Below the pieces are notes generated by a model. The model saw only the letters and a list, made by a program, of their open reading frames with translations. It was not told the DNA's origin and made no database searches. Of a DNA stretch of 49,495 nucleotides, positions 42,259 to 49,202 are shown one piece after another. Both the position numbers and the translations under genes were made by a program. The stretch is from Micromonospora sp. MH99 (GTDB taxonomy: Bacteria; Actinomycetota; Actinomycetes; Mycobacteriales; Micromonosporaceae): positions 1-49,495 of the forward strand of contig NZ_MUZA01000050.1 in assembly GCF_021442385.1 (NCBI RefSeq), written 5' to 3'. How positions within the stretch are numbered: position 1 is the stretch's first letter; the number at the start of each line of letters is the position of its first letter.

Positions 42259-42434
42259 GACAGACCATCCAGGAAGCGCCGGATGGCCGACCGGGCATGC
42301 CAGCGGACCGCCCATTCCGCCTGATAGCAGGGGTACGGGGACAGCCGCGCCCACCACCAGCGACAGCAGGCGCAGAGCCCCTCAACGCCGGGCAGGTGCA
42401 CCGACAAGACTCGTCCGACCTGATCCTCGGTCAC
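42255..42434 (-). CDS. Small Cys-rich protein, unknown function
   Basis: 59 residues. GTG at 42434 lies two bases after the stop of the upstream gene and behind GGAGTAGGA. C-A-C-C-R-W-W-W-A-R-L-S-P-Y-P-C carries four cysteines and a Trp run; the rest is E-W-A-V-R-W-H-A-R-S-A-I-R-R-F. The stop overlaps the next GTG. Unrecognised; cysteines and Trp pattern suggest a small metal-binding or protein-binding element. Confidence 0.65.
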   Translation of the reverse strand: MTEDQVGRVLSVHLPGVEGLCACCRWWWARLSPYPCYQAEWAVRWHARSAIRRFLDGLS

Positions 42435-42436
42435 TC

Positions 42437-42619
42437 CTACTCCTCCCCTGGCCAGTGGCCTCGGCGGATCGGGATGCGGTGCTGGGCTCGGCACGGCAGG
42501 TCGGCCCCGCATCGGCAGATCCGCCGCCACCGCTGCCACGACCAGACCGGCCGATGCCGCCGCGCCAAGGTCAGCGCCACCGCCAGCAGGTAGTCGTCGT
42601 ACGGCACGCGCTTCGGCAC
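42437..42619 (-). CDS. Small Cys-rich protein, first gene of the micro-operon
   Basis: 60 residues from the GTG at 42619, which has GGGAGGT four bases upstream; an ATG at 42697 would add 26 low-quality residues. V-P-Y-D-D-Y-L-L-A-V-A-L-T-L is followed by W-S-W-Q-R-W-R-R and C-R-C-G-A-D-L-P-C, then H-R-I-P-I-R-R-G-H-W-P. Three cysteines in a CxCx5C pattern. The family recurs in Micromonospora and Streptomyces near XRE/DUF397 genes as I recall; the function is unknown. Confidence 0.65.
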   Translation of the reverse strand: MPKRVPYDDYLLAVALTLARRHRPVWSWQRWRRICRCGADLPCRAQHRIPIRRGHWPGEE

Positions 42620-42661
42620 CCGACCTCCCGGCGGTCCAACCGGACTCTCATTTGCTCGCTC

Positions 42662-42707
42662 ATTTTGCGCGCGCATTTTTGTATGGTCAATGACCACCGG
42701 TCATAGT
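42662..42707. promoter_or_regulatory. Overlapping divergent promoters with GGTCA half-sites
   Basis: Minus strand: -35 TTGACC (complement of 42685-42690), 17-bp spacer, -10 CAAAAT (complement of 42662-42667), pointing at the cysteine-rich operon. Plus strand: -35 TTGTAT (42679-42684), 17-bp spacer, -10 CATAGT (42702-42707), pointing at the XRE gene. The -35 zones overlap, and GGTCA-A-TGACC (42685-42695) plus a third GGTCA (42699-42703) lie across them, a probable operator. The stretch is much AT-richer than its flanks. Confidence 0.6.
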
Positions 42708-42752
42708 GCTTGGGCGTGTCCGATGATCCTGGACGGCAGTGTCGACGGCACA

Positions 42753-43604
42753 ATGGCCGCCATGGAGAGTCCGACCTTCGTTCGCTTCCAGCTCGGTGCG
42801 CAGCTCCGTCAGGTCCGCGAAGAGGCCAGCGTCACGGCCGAGCAAGCCGCCGCCGTCATCGAGGTCTCGGCAAGCACGCTCCGGCGCATCGAGGCCGGAC
42901 GCGTTGGAATCAAGGCACCAGCGCTCAACGCCCTGCTCGATCGGTACGGCGTCACCGACGCCGAACTCCGCGAAACGCTCCTGTCGATGGCGAAGACCGG
43001 CAAGCAGCGCGGCTGGTGGGCGAAGTACGGCGACCTACCGTCGTCGTACCGCCAGTACATCGGCTTGGAGTCCGCAGCCGAGGAGGTACAGAACTTCGAA
43101 ACGCTGGTGGTCCCGGGACTGCTCCAGACAGAGGACTACGCCCGAGCGATGACCAGCGAGGACGCCTTCGAGCCGTCGCCAGAGGCCGTGGAGCGACGGG
43201 TCGCGGTACGGATGCAGCGCCAAGAGCTGATCGCATCCGGCAAGCTACGGCTCGTCGCGGTGCTCGACGAGGCGGTCCTTCACCGCCAGATCGGCGGAGC
43301 GGCGATCATGGCCGATCAGCTCACCGCCCTGCTTGATGCCAGCAAGCGCTGGAACGTCACCGTCCAGGTGATCCCGTTCCGCGAGGGCGCGTACGCCTCG
43401 ATGCTGACGAGCTTCCACATCCTCAACTTCGCGGACGGACCCGGCGTGGTCTACATCGAGGGCCTCACGGGCGACCTCTACGCGGAAGGCGAAGACGTGA
43501 GGCGTTGTACGGTGGTGTTCAACAGTCTGCGCGCCGCAGCCATGTCACCGACTGACTCGGCCACCATGATCGAGGAGATCCGGAGCGCCAGGCGCAAGGC
43601 GTAG
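42753..43604 (+). CDS. XRE-family regulator with DUF5753 domain (WhiJ-like)
   Basis: 283 residues from the ATG at 42753 (an ATG three codons later is also possible). Residues about 12-65 are a helix-turn-helix: L-G-A-Q-L-R-Q-V-R-E-E, V-T-A-E-Q-A-A-A-V-I-E-V-S-A-S-T-L-R-R-I-E-A-G. After W-W-A-K-Y-G-D comes the DUF5753 domain (Y-I-G-L-E-S-A-A; V-V-P-G-L-L-Q-T-E-D-Y-A-R-A; R-R-V-A-V-R-M-Q-R-Q-E-L). Such proteins with a DUF397 partner regulate development or antibiotic production in Streptomyces (WhiJ type). A DUF397 gene follows after 10 bases. The start is reached by its own promoter about 45 bases upstream. Confidence 0.92.
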   Translation: MAAMESPTFVRFQLGAQLRQVREEASVTAEQAAAVIEVSASTLRRIEAGRVGIKAPALNALLDRYGVTDAELRETLLSMAKTGKQRGWWAKYGDLPSSYRQYIGLESAAEEVQNFETLVVPGLLQTEDYARAMTSEDAFEPSPEAVERRVAVRMQRQELIASGKLRLVAVLDEAVLHRQIGGAAIMADQLTALLDASKRWNVTVQVIPFREGAYASMLTSFHILNFADGPGVVYIEGLTGDLYAEGEDVRRCTVVFNSLRAAAMSPTDSATMIEEIRSARRKA

Positions 43605-43614
43605 GAGACGTGCA

Positions 43615-43806
43615 GTGGACTCGCAGTGGCGCAAGAGCACCCGCAGCGGCAGCAACGGTGCCTGCGTCGAGGCCAGGTACGTCGATCAAACCGTCGAGGT
43701 CCGCGACAGCAAGGATCCAGCAGGTCCAAGATTGCACTTCGACGGGACAGCCTGGCTGGGTTTGCTCGCTGAGCTGAAGAGCCGAACGACTAGCTCGATT
43801 GCCTGA
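43615..43806 (+). CDS. DUF397 family small protein
   Basis: 63 residues with the full family pattern: W-R-K-S-T-R-S-G-S-N-G-A-C-V-E, V-E-V-R-D-S-K-D-P-x-G-P-x-L-x-F and W-L-G-L-L. GTG start behind GGAG. In WhiJ-like systems the DUF397 product binds the XRE regulator and modifies its repression. Tight spacing after the XRE gene supports cotranscription. Confidence 0.93.
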   Translation: MDSQWRKSTRSGSNGACVEARYVDQTVEVRDSKDPAGPRLHFDGTAWLGLLAELKSRTTSSIA

Positions 43807-43906
43807 GTATCGAAGGTCAACAACCCAGGCCGATTGGGCCCCGCACCAACTGGATGCATTCGCTCTGACATCGTCTGGGCAGACTTTCTTTGCGGTGACA
43901 AGCGGC

Positions 43907-43944
43907 ACGGGGCCCTGACCTGCTTAGGCAGGCCAGGGCCCCGT
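43907..43944. terminator. Bidirectional hairpin between DUF397 and DUF2188
   Basis: A 17-bp stem with one A-C mismatch: ACGGGGCCCTGACCTGC (43907-43923) and GCAGGCCAGGGCCCCGT (43928-43944), four-base loop. It ends 3 bases before the DUF2188 stop codon on the minus strand. Confidence 0.75.
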
Positions 43945-43947
43945 CAA

Positions 43948-44184
43948 CTAGTCCTTGTCCTTGGGCGGATTCGGGTCGTTCCCGTAACTGTCACGTGCGC
44001 GAATCTGCCCGAGGCGATTGTGCAGGTAAAACTCCGTCTCGCTCGCCCGGGCTGCCGTCCGGCCCTGCCGTTCCGCCTCGGCTTGAGTACCGTGCACCGA
44101 GGATGCCCTCTCGTTGCCCTCCCGCCGCACGGCCCATCCGTCGTCGTGTGGGACGACGTGTACGGGCTTGCCTGGTTTCGCCAT
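43948..44184 (-). CDS. DUF2188 family protein
   Basis: 78 residues, ATG with GGGGAAGAG upstream. V-H-V-V-P-H-D-D-G-W-A-V-R-R-E-G-N-E-R-A-S is followed by T-Q-A-E-A-E-R-Q-G-R-T-A-A-R and H-N-R-L-G-Q-I-R-A-R-D-S-Y-G-N-D-P, the standard beta-beta-alpha pattern with R-D-S-Y-G-N-D near the end. Common, stand-alone and uncharacterised. Convergent with DUF397; different direction from the XRE locus. Confidence 0.92.
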   Translation of the reverse strand: MAKPGKPVHVVPHDDGWAVRREGNERASSVHGTQAEAERQGRTAARASETEFYLHNRLGQIRARDSYGNDPNPPKDKD

Positions 44185-44276
44185 CTCTTCCCCGCCCTTC
44201 TCGATGAATTTGCGGAATCGGCCGGGAAGAGCGAAGATCCGTCCTGCAGCAATCAGGTCGGGCTCTCCCGGCTCAC

Positions 44277-44306
44277 GAGCCCCAGGCGCGCCAACGCCCG
44301 GGGCTC
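44277..44306 (-). terminator. Hairpin after nrdJ
   Basis: Stem GAGCCCC-A-GGCG (44277-44288) with CGCC-C-GGGGCTC (44295-44306), 11 pairs with one mismatch and a six-base loop, about 10 bases past the nrdJ stop. No strong U-run. Confidence 0.55.
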
Positions 44307-44316
44307 GTTGCTTATC

Positions 44317-47190
44317 TCAGCTGCAGCCGCTGGTGGAGCCGCAGCCCTCGCAGACGTAGCAGCTACCGGCGGGGCGCATCTTCGTACCGCAGGTGAAGCA
44401 GAGCGGCGCGTCCGCGGCCTTGCCGATCACGGCCTCCAGCAGTTCGGTGCTGGAACCCACGCTCGGCGCCGGCTTGGCGGCGGCCACGTCGGCCATCTCC
44501 TGGGCCGGCTGGGCGACGGCCTCCGGCTTGGCCGGGGCCTCGACCGGCGCGGATGACGCCATCGCGGTGAGCTCCGCTCCGGTGACCCCGGCGGCTTCCG
44601 CGTCGGCTTCGGCCCGCAGCTGGGCGGCCCGCTCGCTGGCGGTGAAGATGCCCAGCTCGGCGCGGCGCTCGTAGGGCAGGAAGTCCAGTGCCAGGCGACG
44701 GAAGATGTAGTCCATCACCGAGGCCGCCATGCGCACGTCCGGGTCGTCGGTCATGCCGGCCGGCTCGAAGCGCATGTTGGTGAACTTGCTGACGAACGTC
44801 TCCAGCGGCACGCCGTACTGCAGGCCGATGCTGATGGCCACCGAGAAGGCGTCCATCACGCCGGCCAGGGTCGAGCCCTGCTTGGACATCTTGAGGAAGA
44901 CCTCGCCGAGGCCGTCGTCCGGGTAGGACGACGCGGTGAGGTAACCCTCGGCGCCACCGACGGAGAAGCTGACCGTCTCGGAGGGGCGCTTCTTCGGGAG
45001 GCGCTTGCGCACCGGCCGGTACTCGATGACCTTCTCCACTGCGGCCGGCGCGGCGGCAGCGGTCTCGACGGCGGCCGGCGTGGTGGCCTTGTTGGACTTG
45101 GCCACCGAGAGCGGCTGGCCGACCTTGCAGTTGTCCCGGTAGATCGCCAGCGCCTTGAGGCCGAGCTTCCAGCCCTCGAAGTAGATCTTCTCGACGTCCT
45201 CGACGGTGGCCGCCTCCGGCATGTTGACCGTCTTGGAGATGGCGCCGGAGACGAACGGCTGGATCGCCGCCATCATCCGCACGTGGCCCATCGGGGCGAT
45301 CGACCGCTCCCCCATCGCGCAGTCGAAGACCGGGTAGTGCTCCGGCTTGAGGCCGGGGGCGTCCACCACGTGGCCGTTGTCGGCGATGTGCTCGACGATC
45401 GCCTCGACCTGCTCCTCGGGGTAGCCGAGGCTGCGCAGGGCGCGCGGAACCGTCTGGTTGACGATCTGCATCGAACCGCCGCCGACCAGCTTCTTGAACT
45501 TGACCAGCGCCAGGTCCGGCTCCACGCCGGTCGTGTCGCAGTCCATCATGAAGCCGATGGTGCCGGTCGGTGCGAGAACGCTGGCCTGCGCGTTACGCCA
45601 GCCGTTCTTGTCACCGATCTTGTTGCCCTGGGTCCACTGCTTGGTCGCCTCGCGGACGATCGCGGTGGCCACCGGGCTGGTCGGCTTGATCTCGTCGTTG
45701 GCCGCGGCGTGCTTGCGCATGACCCGCTTGTGCGGCTCGGCGTTACGGGCGTAGCCGTCGTACGGGCCGACGACGCCGGCCAGCTCGGCCGAGCGGCGGT
45801 AGGCGGTGCCGGTCATCAGCGAGGTGATCGCCGCGGCGACCGAACGGCCCTGGTCCGAGTCGTACGGCAGGCCGGTGGCCATCAGCAGGGCGCCGAGGTT
45901 GGCGTAGCCGATGCCGAGCTGCCGGTAGGCGCGGGACGTCTCGCCGATCTTCTCGGTCGGGAAGTCCGCGAAGCAGATCGAGATGTCCATCGCGGTGATG
46001 ACGAACTCGACGGACTTGACGAACTTCTCCACCTCGAAGCCACCGTCTGCGCGGAGGAACTTCATGAGGTTGAGCGAGGCGAGGTTGCACGAGGAGTTGT
46101 CCAGGTGCAGGTACTCCGAGCACGGGTTCGACGCGGTGATCCGCCCGGTCTCCGGGCAGGTGTGCCAGTCGTTGATCGTGTCGTCGTACTGCAGGCCCGG
46201 GTCGGCGCACTCCCAGGCGGCCTGGGCGATGGAACGGAAGAGGTTCTTGGCGTCGACCGTCTCGATCGTCGCGCCGTCCAGCCGGCCACGCAGGTCGAAG
46301 CCCTTGCCGTTCTCCACCGCCGACATGAACTCGTCCGAGACACGGACGGAGTTGTTGGCGTTCTGGTACTGGACGCTGACGATGTCGGAGCCACCGAGGT
46401 CCATGTCGAACCCGGCGTCGCGCAGCGCGCGGATCTTGTCCTCCTCGCGCGCCTTGGTGACCACGAACTCCTGGATGTCCGGGTGGTCGACGTCGAGGAT
46501 GACCATCTTGGCCGCCCGGCGGGTAGCGCCGCCGGACTTGATGGTGCCGGCCGAGGCGTCCGCGCCGCGCATGAAGCTGACCGGGCCGGAGGCGTTGCCG
46601 CCGGAGGAGAGCAGCTCGCGGGACGAGCGGATCCGCGACAGGTTGACGCCGGAGCCGGAGCCGCCCTTGAAGATCAGCCCCTCCTCCTTGTACCAGTCGA
46701 GGATGGAGTCCATCGAGTCGTCGACGGCCAGGATGAAGCAGGCGCTGACCTGCTGCGGCGACAGCGTGCCGACGTTGAACCAGACCGGCGAGTTGAAGCT
46801 GAACACCTGGTTCAGCAGCATCCAGGTCAGCTCGTGGGCGAAGACCTCCGCGTCGGCCGGGCTGGCGAAGTAGCCGTACTCCTCGCCGGCGGTGCGGTAG
46901 GTGGTGACCACCCGGTCGATCAGCTGCTTGAGCGACCACTCCCGCTCCGGGGTCCCCACCGCGCCCCGGAAGTACTTGGTGGTGACGATGTTCGCCGCGT
47001 TGACGCTCCACGACTCCGGGAACTCAACCCCGCGCTGCTCGAAGTTGATCGAGCCGTCCCGCCAGTTCGTCATCACGACGTCGCGGCGCTCCCAGGACAC
47101 CTCGTCGTATGGGTGGACCCCCTCCGTCGTCCACACCCGCTCGATTTTCAGCCCCGCGCCTGCCTTGTTCCGTGAACGGCTCGTTGTCAC
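44317..47190 (-). CDS. nrdJ: Vitamin B12-dependent (class II) ribonucleoside-diphosphate reductase
   Basis: 957 residues, GTG start behind GGGGGCG. Reduces ribonucleotides to deoxyribonucleotides using adenosylcobalamin, without oxygen or a small subunit. The N-terminal half carries K-E-E-G-L-I-F-K-G-G-S-G-S-G-V-N-L and the catalytic N-P-C-S-E loop, with the thiyl Cys and Glu, followed by N-S-S-C-N-L-A-S-L-N-L. Further downstream are V-L-A-P-T-G-T-I-G-F-M-M-D-C-D and G-G-S-M-Q-I-V-N. An Ala/Thr-rich linker after residue about 700 precedes a second domain, and the end is a zinc-ribbon-like C-F-T-C-G ... C-Y-V-C-E-G-C-G-S-T-S-G-C-S, with Cys pairs that shuttle electrons. nrdR lies 65 bases upstream in the same operon. 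Confidence 0.97.
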   Translation of the reverse strand: MTTSRSRNKAGAGLKIERVWTTEGVHPYDEVSWERRDVVMTNWRDGSINFEQRGVEFPESWSVNAANIVTTKYFRGAVGTPEREWSLKQLIDRVVTTYRTAGEEYGYFASPADAEVFAHELTWMLLNQVFSFNSPVWFNVGTLSPQQVSACFILAVDDSMDSILDWYKEEGLIFKGGSGSGVNLSRIRSSRELLSSGGNASGPVSFMRGADASAGTIKSGGATRRAAKMVILDVDHPDIQEFVVTKAREEDKIRALRDAGFDMDLGGSDIVSVQYQNANNSVRVSDEFMSAVENGKGFDLRGRLDGATIETVDAKNLFRSIAQAAWECADPGLQYDDTINDWHTCPETGRITASNPCSEYLHLDNSSCNLASLNLMKFLRADGGFEVEKFVKSVEFVITAMDISICFADFPTEKIGETSRAYRQLGIGYANLGALLMATGLPYDSDQGRSVAAAITSLMTGTAYRRSAELAGVVGPYDGYARNAEPHKRVMRKHAAANDEIKPTSPVATAIVREATKQWTQGNKIGDKNGWRNAQASVLAPTGTIGFMMDCDTTGVEPDLALVKFKKLVGGGSMQIVNQTVPRALRSLGYPEEQVEAIVEHIADNGHVVDAPGLKPEHYPVFDCAMGERSIAPMGHVRMMAAIQPFVSGAISKTVNMPEAATVEDVEKIYFEGWKLGLKALAIYRDNCKVGQPLSVAKSNKATTPAAVETAAAAPAAVEKVIEYRPVRKRLPKKRPSETVSFSVGGAEGYLTASSYPDDGLGEVFLKMSKQGSTLAGVMDAFSVAISIGLQYGVPLETFVSKFTNMRFEPAGMTDDPDVRMAASVMDYIFRRLALDFLPYERRAELGIFTASERAAQLRAEADAEAAGVTGAELTAMASSAPVEAPAKPEAVAQPAQEMADVAAAKPAPSVGSSTELLEAVIGKAADAPLCFTCGTKMRPAGSCYVCEGCGSTSGCS

Positions 47191-47255
47191 GCCGTCGCCC
47201 CCCTCGTCTGCGCGGTCACCCACCGCGCGTCCTGATCTCTCGAAAAACAGTGAAG

Positions 47256-47756
47256 TCAACTGGTACGGCCGGCGGCCTCGACCGCGTCGGCCCGGCCCTG
47301 CTCCCGGGCTCGCGCCACGGCCCGCAACGTCTCGATCTCGCGCTCGAAGTCGGCGAGCGAGTCGAAGGAGCGGTAGACGCTGGCGAACCGCAGGTAGGCG
47401 ATCTCGTCCAGGTCGCGCAGCGGGCCCAGGATCGCCAGGCCCACCTCGTGACTGGGGATCTCGGCGGCCCCCTTGGCCCGGACGGTCTCCTCCACGCGCT
47501 GTGCGAGCAGCGCGAGTGAGTCGTCGTCCACCGGCCGGCCCTGGCACGCCTTGCGCACCCCGCCGATGATCTTCGTGCGACTGAACGGCTCGGTCACCCC
47601 GCTGCGCTTGACGACCGCGAGGACCGCCTCCTCGACGGTGGTGAACCGCTTGCCGCACTCCGGACAGGAGCGCCGCCGCCGGATGAGCTGGCCGTCGTCG
47701 GCCTCCCGCGAGTCGACCACCCGGGAGTCGGCGTGCCGGCAGTACGGACACCGCAT
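47256..47756 (-). CDS. nrdR: Ribonucleotide reductase transcriptional repressor NrdR
   Basis: 166 residues. The zinc ribbon starts M-R-C-P-Y-C (Cys3, Cys6) and closes with S-C-P-E-C-G (Cys31, Cys34), with D-S-R-E-x-x-D-G-x-x-I-R-R-R-R between. Residues about 49-139 are an ATP-cone (V-V-K-R-S-G-x-x-E-P-F-S-R-x-K-I) that senses ATP or dATP. ATG at 47756, with GGAGG upstream, preferred over an in-frame start 15 codons earlier. NrdR represses RNR genes when dATP is high; here it heads the nrdR-nrdJ operon and is divergent from lexA. Confidence 0.96.
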   Translation of the reverse strand: MRCPYCRHADSRVVDSREADDGQLIRRRRSCPECGKRFTTVEEAVLAVVKRSGVTEPFSRTKIIGGVRKACQGRPVDDDSLALLAQRVEETVRAKGAAEIPSHEVGLAILGPLRDLDEIAYLRFASVYRSFDSLADFEREIETLRAVARAREQGRADAVEAAGRTS

Positions 47757-47916
47757 CGCCCAACCTCCAAAATCGTGATCAACCGCGGACGCACCGGGCA
47801 CTCCCGGACACGGTCCGCCACGACGGCACCACCTCGGGTGACGCTCGTCGTGATCAACATTACGGGAGTGCGGTCGGTAGTCGAACCCAACCTGTAGGCA
47901 ACTTACGCCCGTGTCA

Positions 47917-47932
47917 CTACTACATCTAGGGG
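47917..47932 (-). promoter_or_regulatory. Candidate NrdR box upstream of nrdR
   Basis: CTACTACATCTAGGGG matches the core of the known NrdR box (acaCwATATwTwGtgt) at roughly 10 of 16 positions, including CTA-x-AT-x-TAG. A weaker dyad CCTGTAGG lies at 47891-47898, about 30 bp away, close to the 31-32 bp pair spacing usual for NrdR. The matching gene is 160 bases downstream on the minus strand. Confidence 0.5.
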
Positions 47933-48096
47933 TTGACCGTATGTCGCTGGCGAACCCCGGTCAAGTTGGCCGGCGTGTCCGGCGCGTCACGGACCATCCG
48001 GTCATCCGCACACCGCGCGCCACCGCAGAACCAACGCCGAGAGCCCGCCCCGGTTACCGGCCGCACGGCCGGAACGCCCCGGAAAACAGCCACCGA

Positions 48097-48112
48097 TCGA
48101 ACATCCGTGCTA
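48097..48112 (+). promoter_or_regulatory. LexA-like box 1
   Basis: TCGAACATCCGTGCTA; it shares GAACATCCGT with box 2, 33 bases downstream. The left half TCGAACA is the classical mycobacterial half-site; the right half is degenerate (10 of 16 to TCGAACACATGTTTGA). Confidence 0.4.
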
Positions 48113-48129
48113 TCCGACGTACCATTTAT

Positions 48130-48145
48130 CAGAACATCCGTACGA
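48130..48145 (+). promoter_or_regulatory. LexA-like box 2
   Basis: CAGAACATCCGTACGA, 12 of 16 identical to box 3 read on the other strand. With box 3 it forms an inverted repeat (48130-48147 against 48181-48198, 14 of 18). Confidence 0.45.
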
Positions 48146-48182
48146 CCGGGGCGGTTTTTCACCCCGACACGCCGGTGAGAGG

Positions 48183-48198
48183 TCGTACAGATGTTTGA
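48183..48198 (+). promoter_or_regulatory. LexA (SOS) box 3 overlapping the lexA -35
   Basis: TCGTACAGATGTTTGA agrees with the mycobacterial SOS box TCGAACACATGTTTGA at 14 of 16 positions. A TTTGAA/TTGAAA -35 (48194-48200) overlaps its right half, and TATACG (48216-48221) is a fitting -10. LexA bound here would block lexA, the usual autorepression. Confidence 0.65.
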
Positions 48199-48348
48199 AA
48201 ATGACCGATCTCACCTATACGGTCAGGAACAACCGGGCGCGATGGATCTTCACCGCACCCGGCGACGCACCAACCGAGCACCATCCGTGGCACCACCGCA
48301 CGCACCACGAGCCGACGAGGCACCCAGCGCCGACCAGGGAGGACGGAC

Positions 48349-49134
48349 GTGACCGAGGACCGGGCCAGCCGGCCGAAGAGCCCGCAGCAGATCACCGAGG
48401 CGGGCCCGCCGGCCACCCGACGCCGCAGCGCCGCGCGCAGCCGGACGGGTCAGCCCGCCGTGCGCCCGGTCACCCCGGTGGTCAGCGCCTTCCCCGACCC
48501 GGCGACGGTCGACCTGACCGCCCGCCAGCGCCGCATCCTGGAGTTCATCCGCACCTGGGTCGAGCGGCACGGCTACCCGCCGAGCGTCCGGGAGATCGGC
48601 GAGGCGGTCGGTCTGGTGTCACCGTCGAGCGTCGCCTACCAGCTCAAGGAGCTGGAGAAGAAGGGGTTCCTGCGCCGCGACCCCAACCGCCCCCGGGCGG
48701 TGGACGTCCGCGCCCCCAGCGAGGCCATCGACGACGAGTTGTCCCGCGCCCAACGACCCACCCCGGCGTACGTGCCGATGCTCGGTCGCATCGCCGCCGG
48801 TGGGCCGATCCTCGCCGAGCAGGCCGTGGAGGACATCTTCCCCCTGCCCCGCGAGCTGGTCGGTGAGGGCGAGGTGTTCATGCTCCAGGTCAAGGGCGAC
48901 TCGATGCTCGACGCGGCGATCTGCGACGGCGACTGGGTGGTCGTCCGGCAGCAGCCGACGGCCGACTCCGGCGAGATCGTGGCCGCCATGCTCGACGGCG
49001 AGGCGACCGTCAAGACCTACCGGCGACGCGACGGGCACGTCTGGCTGATGCCGCAGAACCCGGCCTTCGACCCGATCCCCGGCGACGACGCCACCATCAT
49101 GGGCCGCGTCGTGGCGGTGCTCCGCCGAATCTGA
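48349..49134 (+). CDS. lexA: LexA repressor of the SOS response
   Basis: 261 residues, GTG behind AGGGAGGAC. An unusually long basic N-terminal tail (residues 1-50) precedes the winged helix (L-T-A-R-Q-R-R-I-L-E-F-I, P-P-S-V-R-E-I-G-E-A-V-G-L, S-S-V-A-Y-Q-L-K). Autocleavage parts are intact: the Ala150-Gly151 scissile bond in G-R-I-A-A-G-G-P, Ser185 in K-G-D-S-M-L and Lys222 in E-A-T-V-K-T-Y. RecA-stimulated cleavage derepresses DNA repair genes. LexA boxes precede it. Divergent from nrdR. Confidence 0.96.
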   Translation: MTEDRASRPKSPQQITEAGPPATRRRSAARSRTGQPAVRPVTPVVSAFPDPATVDLTARQRRILEFIRTWVERHGYPPSVREIGEAVGLVSPSSVAYQLKELEKKGFLRRDPNRPRAVDVRAPSEAIDDELSRAQRPTPAYVPMLGRIAAGGPILAEQAVEDIFPLPRELVGEGEVFMLQVKGDSMLDAAICDGDWVVVRQQPTADSGEIVAAMLDGEATVKTYRRRDGHVWLMPQNPAFDPIPGDDATIMGRVVAVLRRI

Positions 49135-49202
49135 CCGGTCGGCGCGCGGGTGGGTGGCCCTTCGCGCTCACCCGCGCCGCCGGACCGATGTCGCCGACCG
49201 GG

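Larger units (their letters stand above)
47933..48348. other. Intergenic region between nrdR and lexA
   Basis: Of the 592-base gap between nrdR and lexA, this stretch holds no credible gene; short open frames inside lack a ribosome site. It is AT-richer than the flanks and contains three LexA-like boxes and the lexA promoter. Closer to nrdR, a direct repeat TCGTGATCAAC occurs twice (47773-47783 and 47848-47858). Confidence 0.5.

Noticed and set aside
47191..47255. Possible cobalamin riboswitch before nrdJ
   Set aside because: The gap is only 65 bases and has no B12-box; control is more likely by NrdR upstream of nrdR.
47191..47763. Apparent fusion of nrdJ with a long N-terminal extension
   Set aside because: The extension is another frame of nrdR; NrdR is intact in its own frame and nrdJ has a proper GTG start at 47190.
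47911..48198. 95-codon open frame between nrdR and lexA
   Set aside because: It covers the LexA and NrdR sites, has no ribosome site and reads as random Arg/Pro/Thr.
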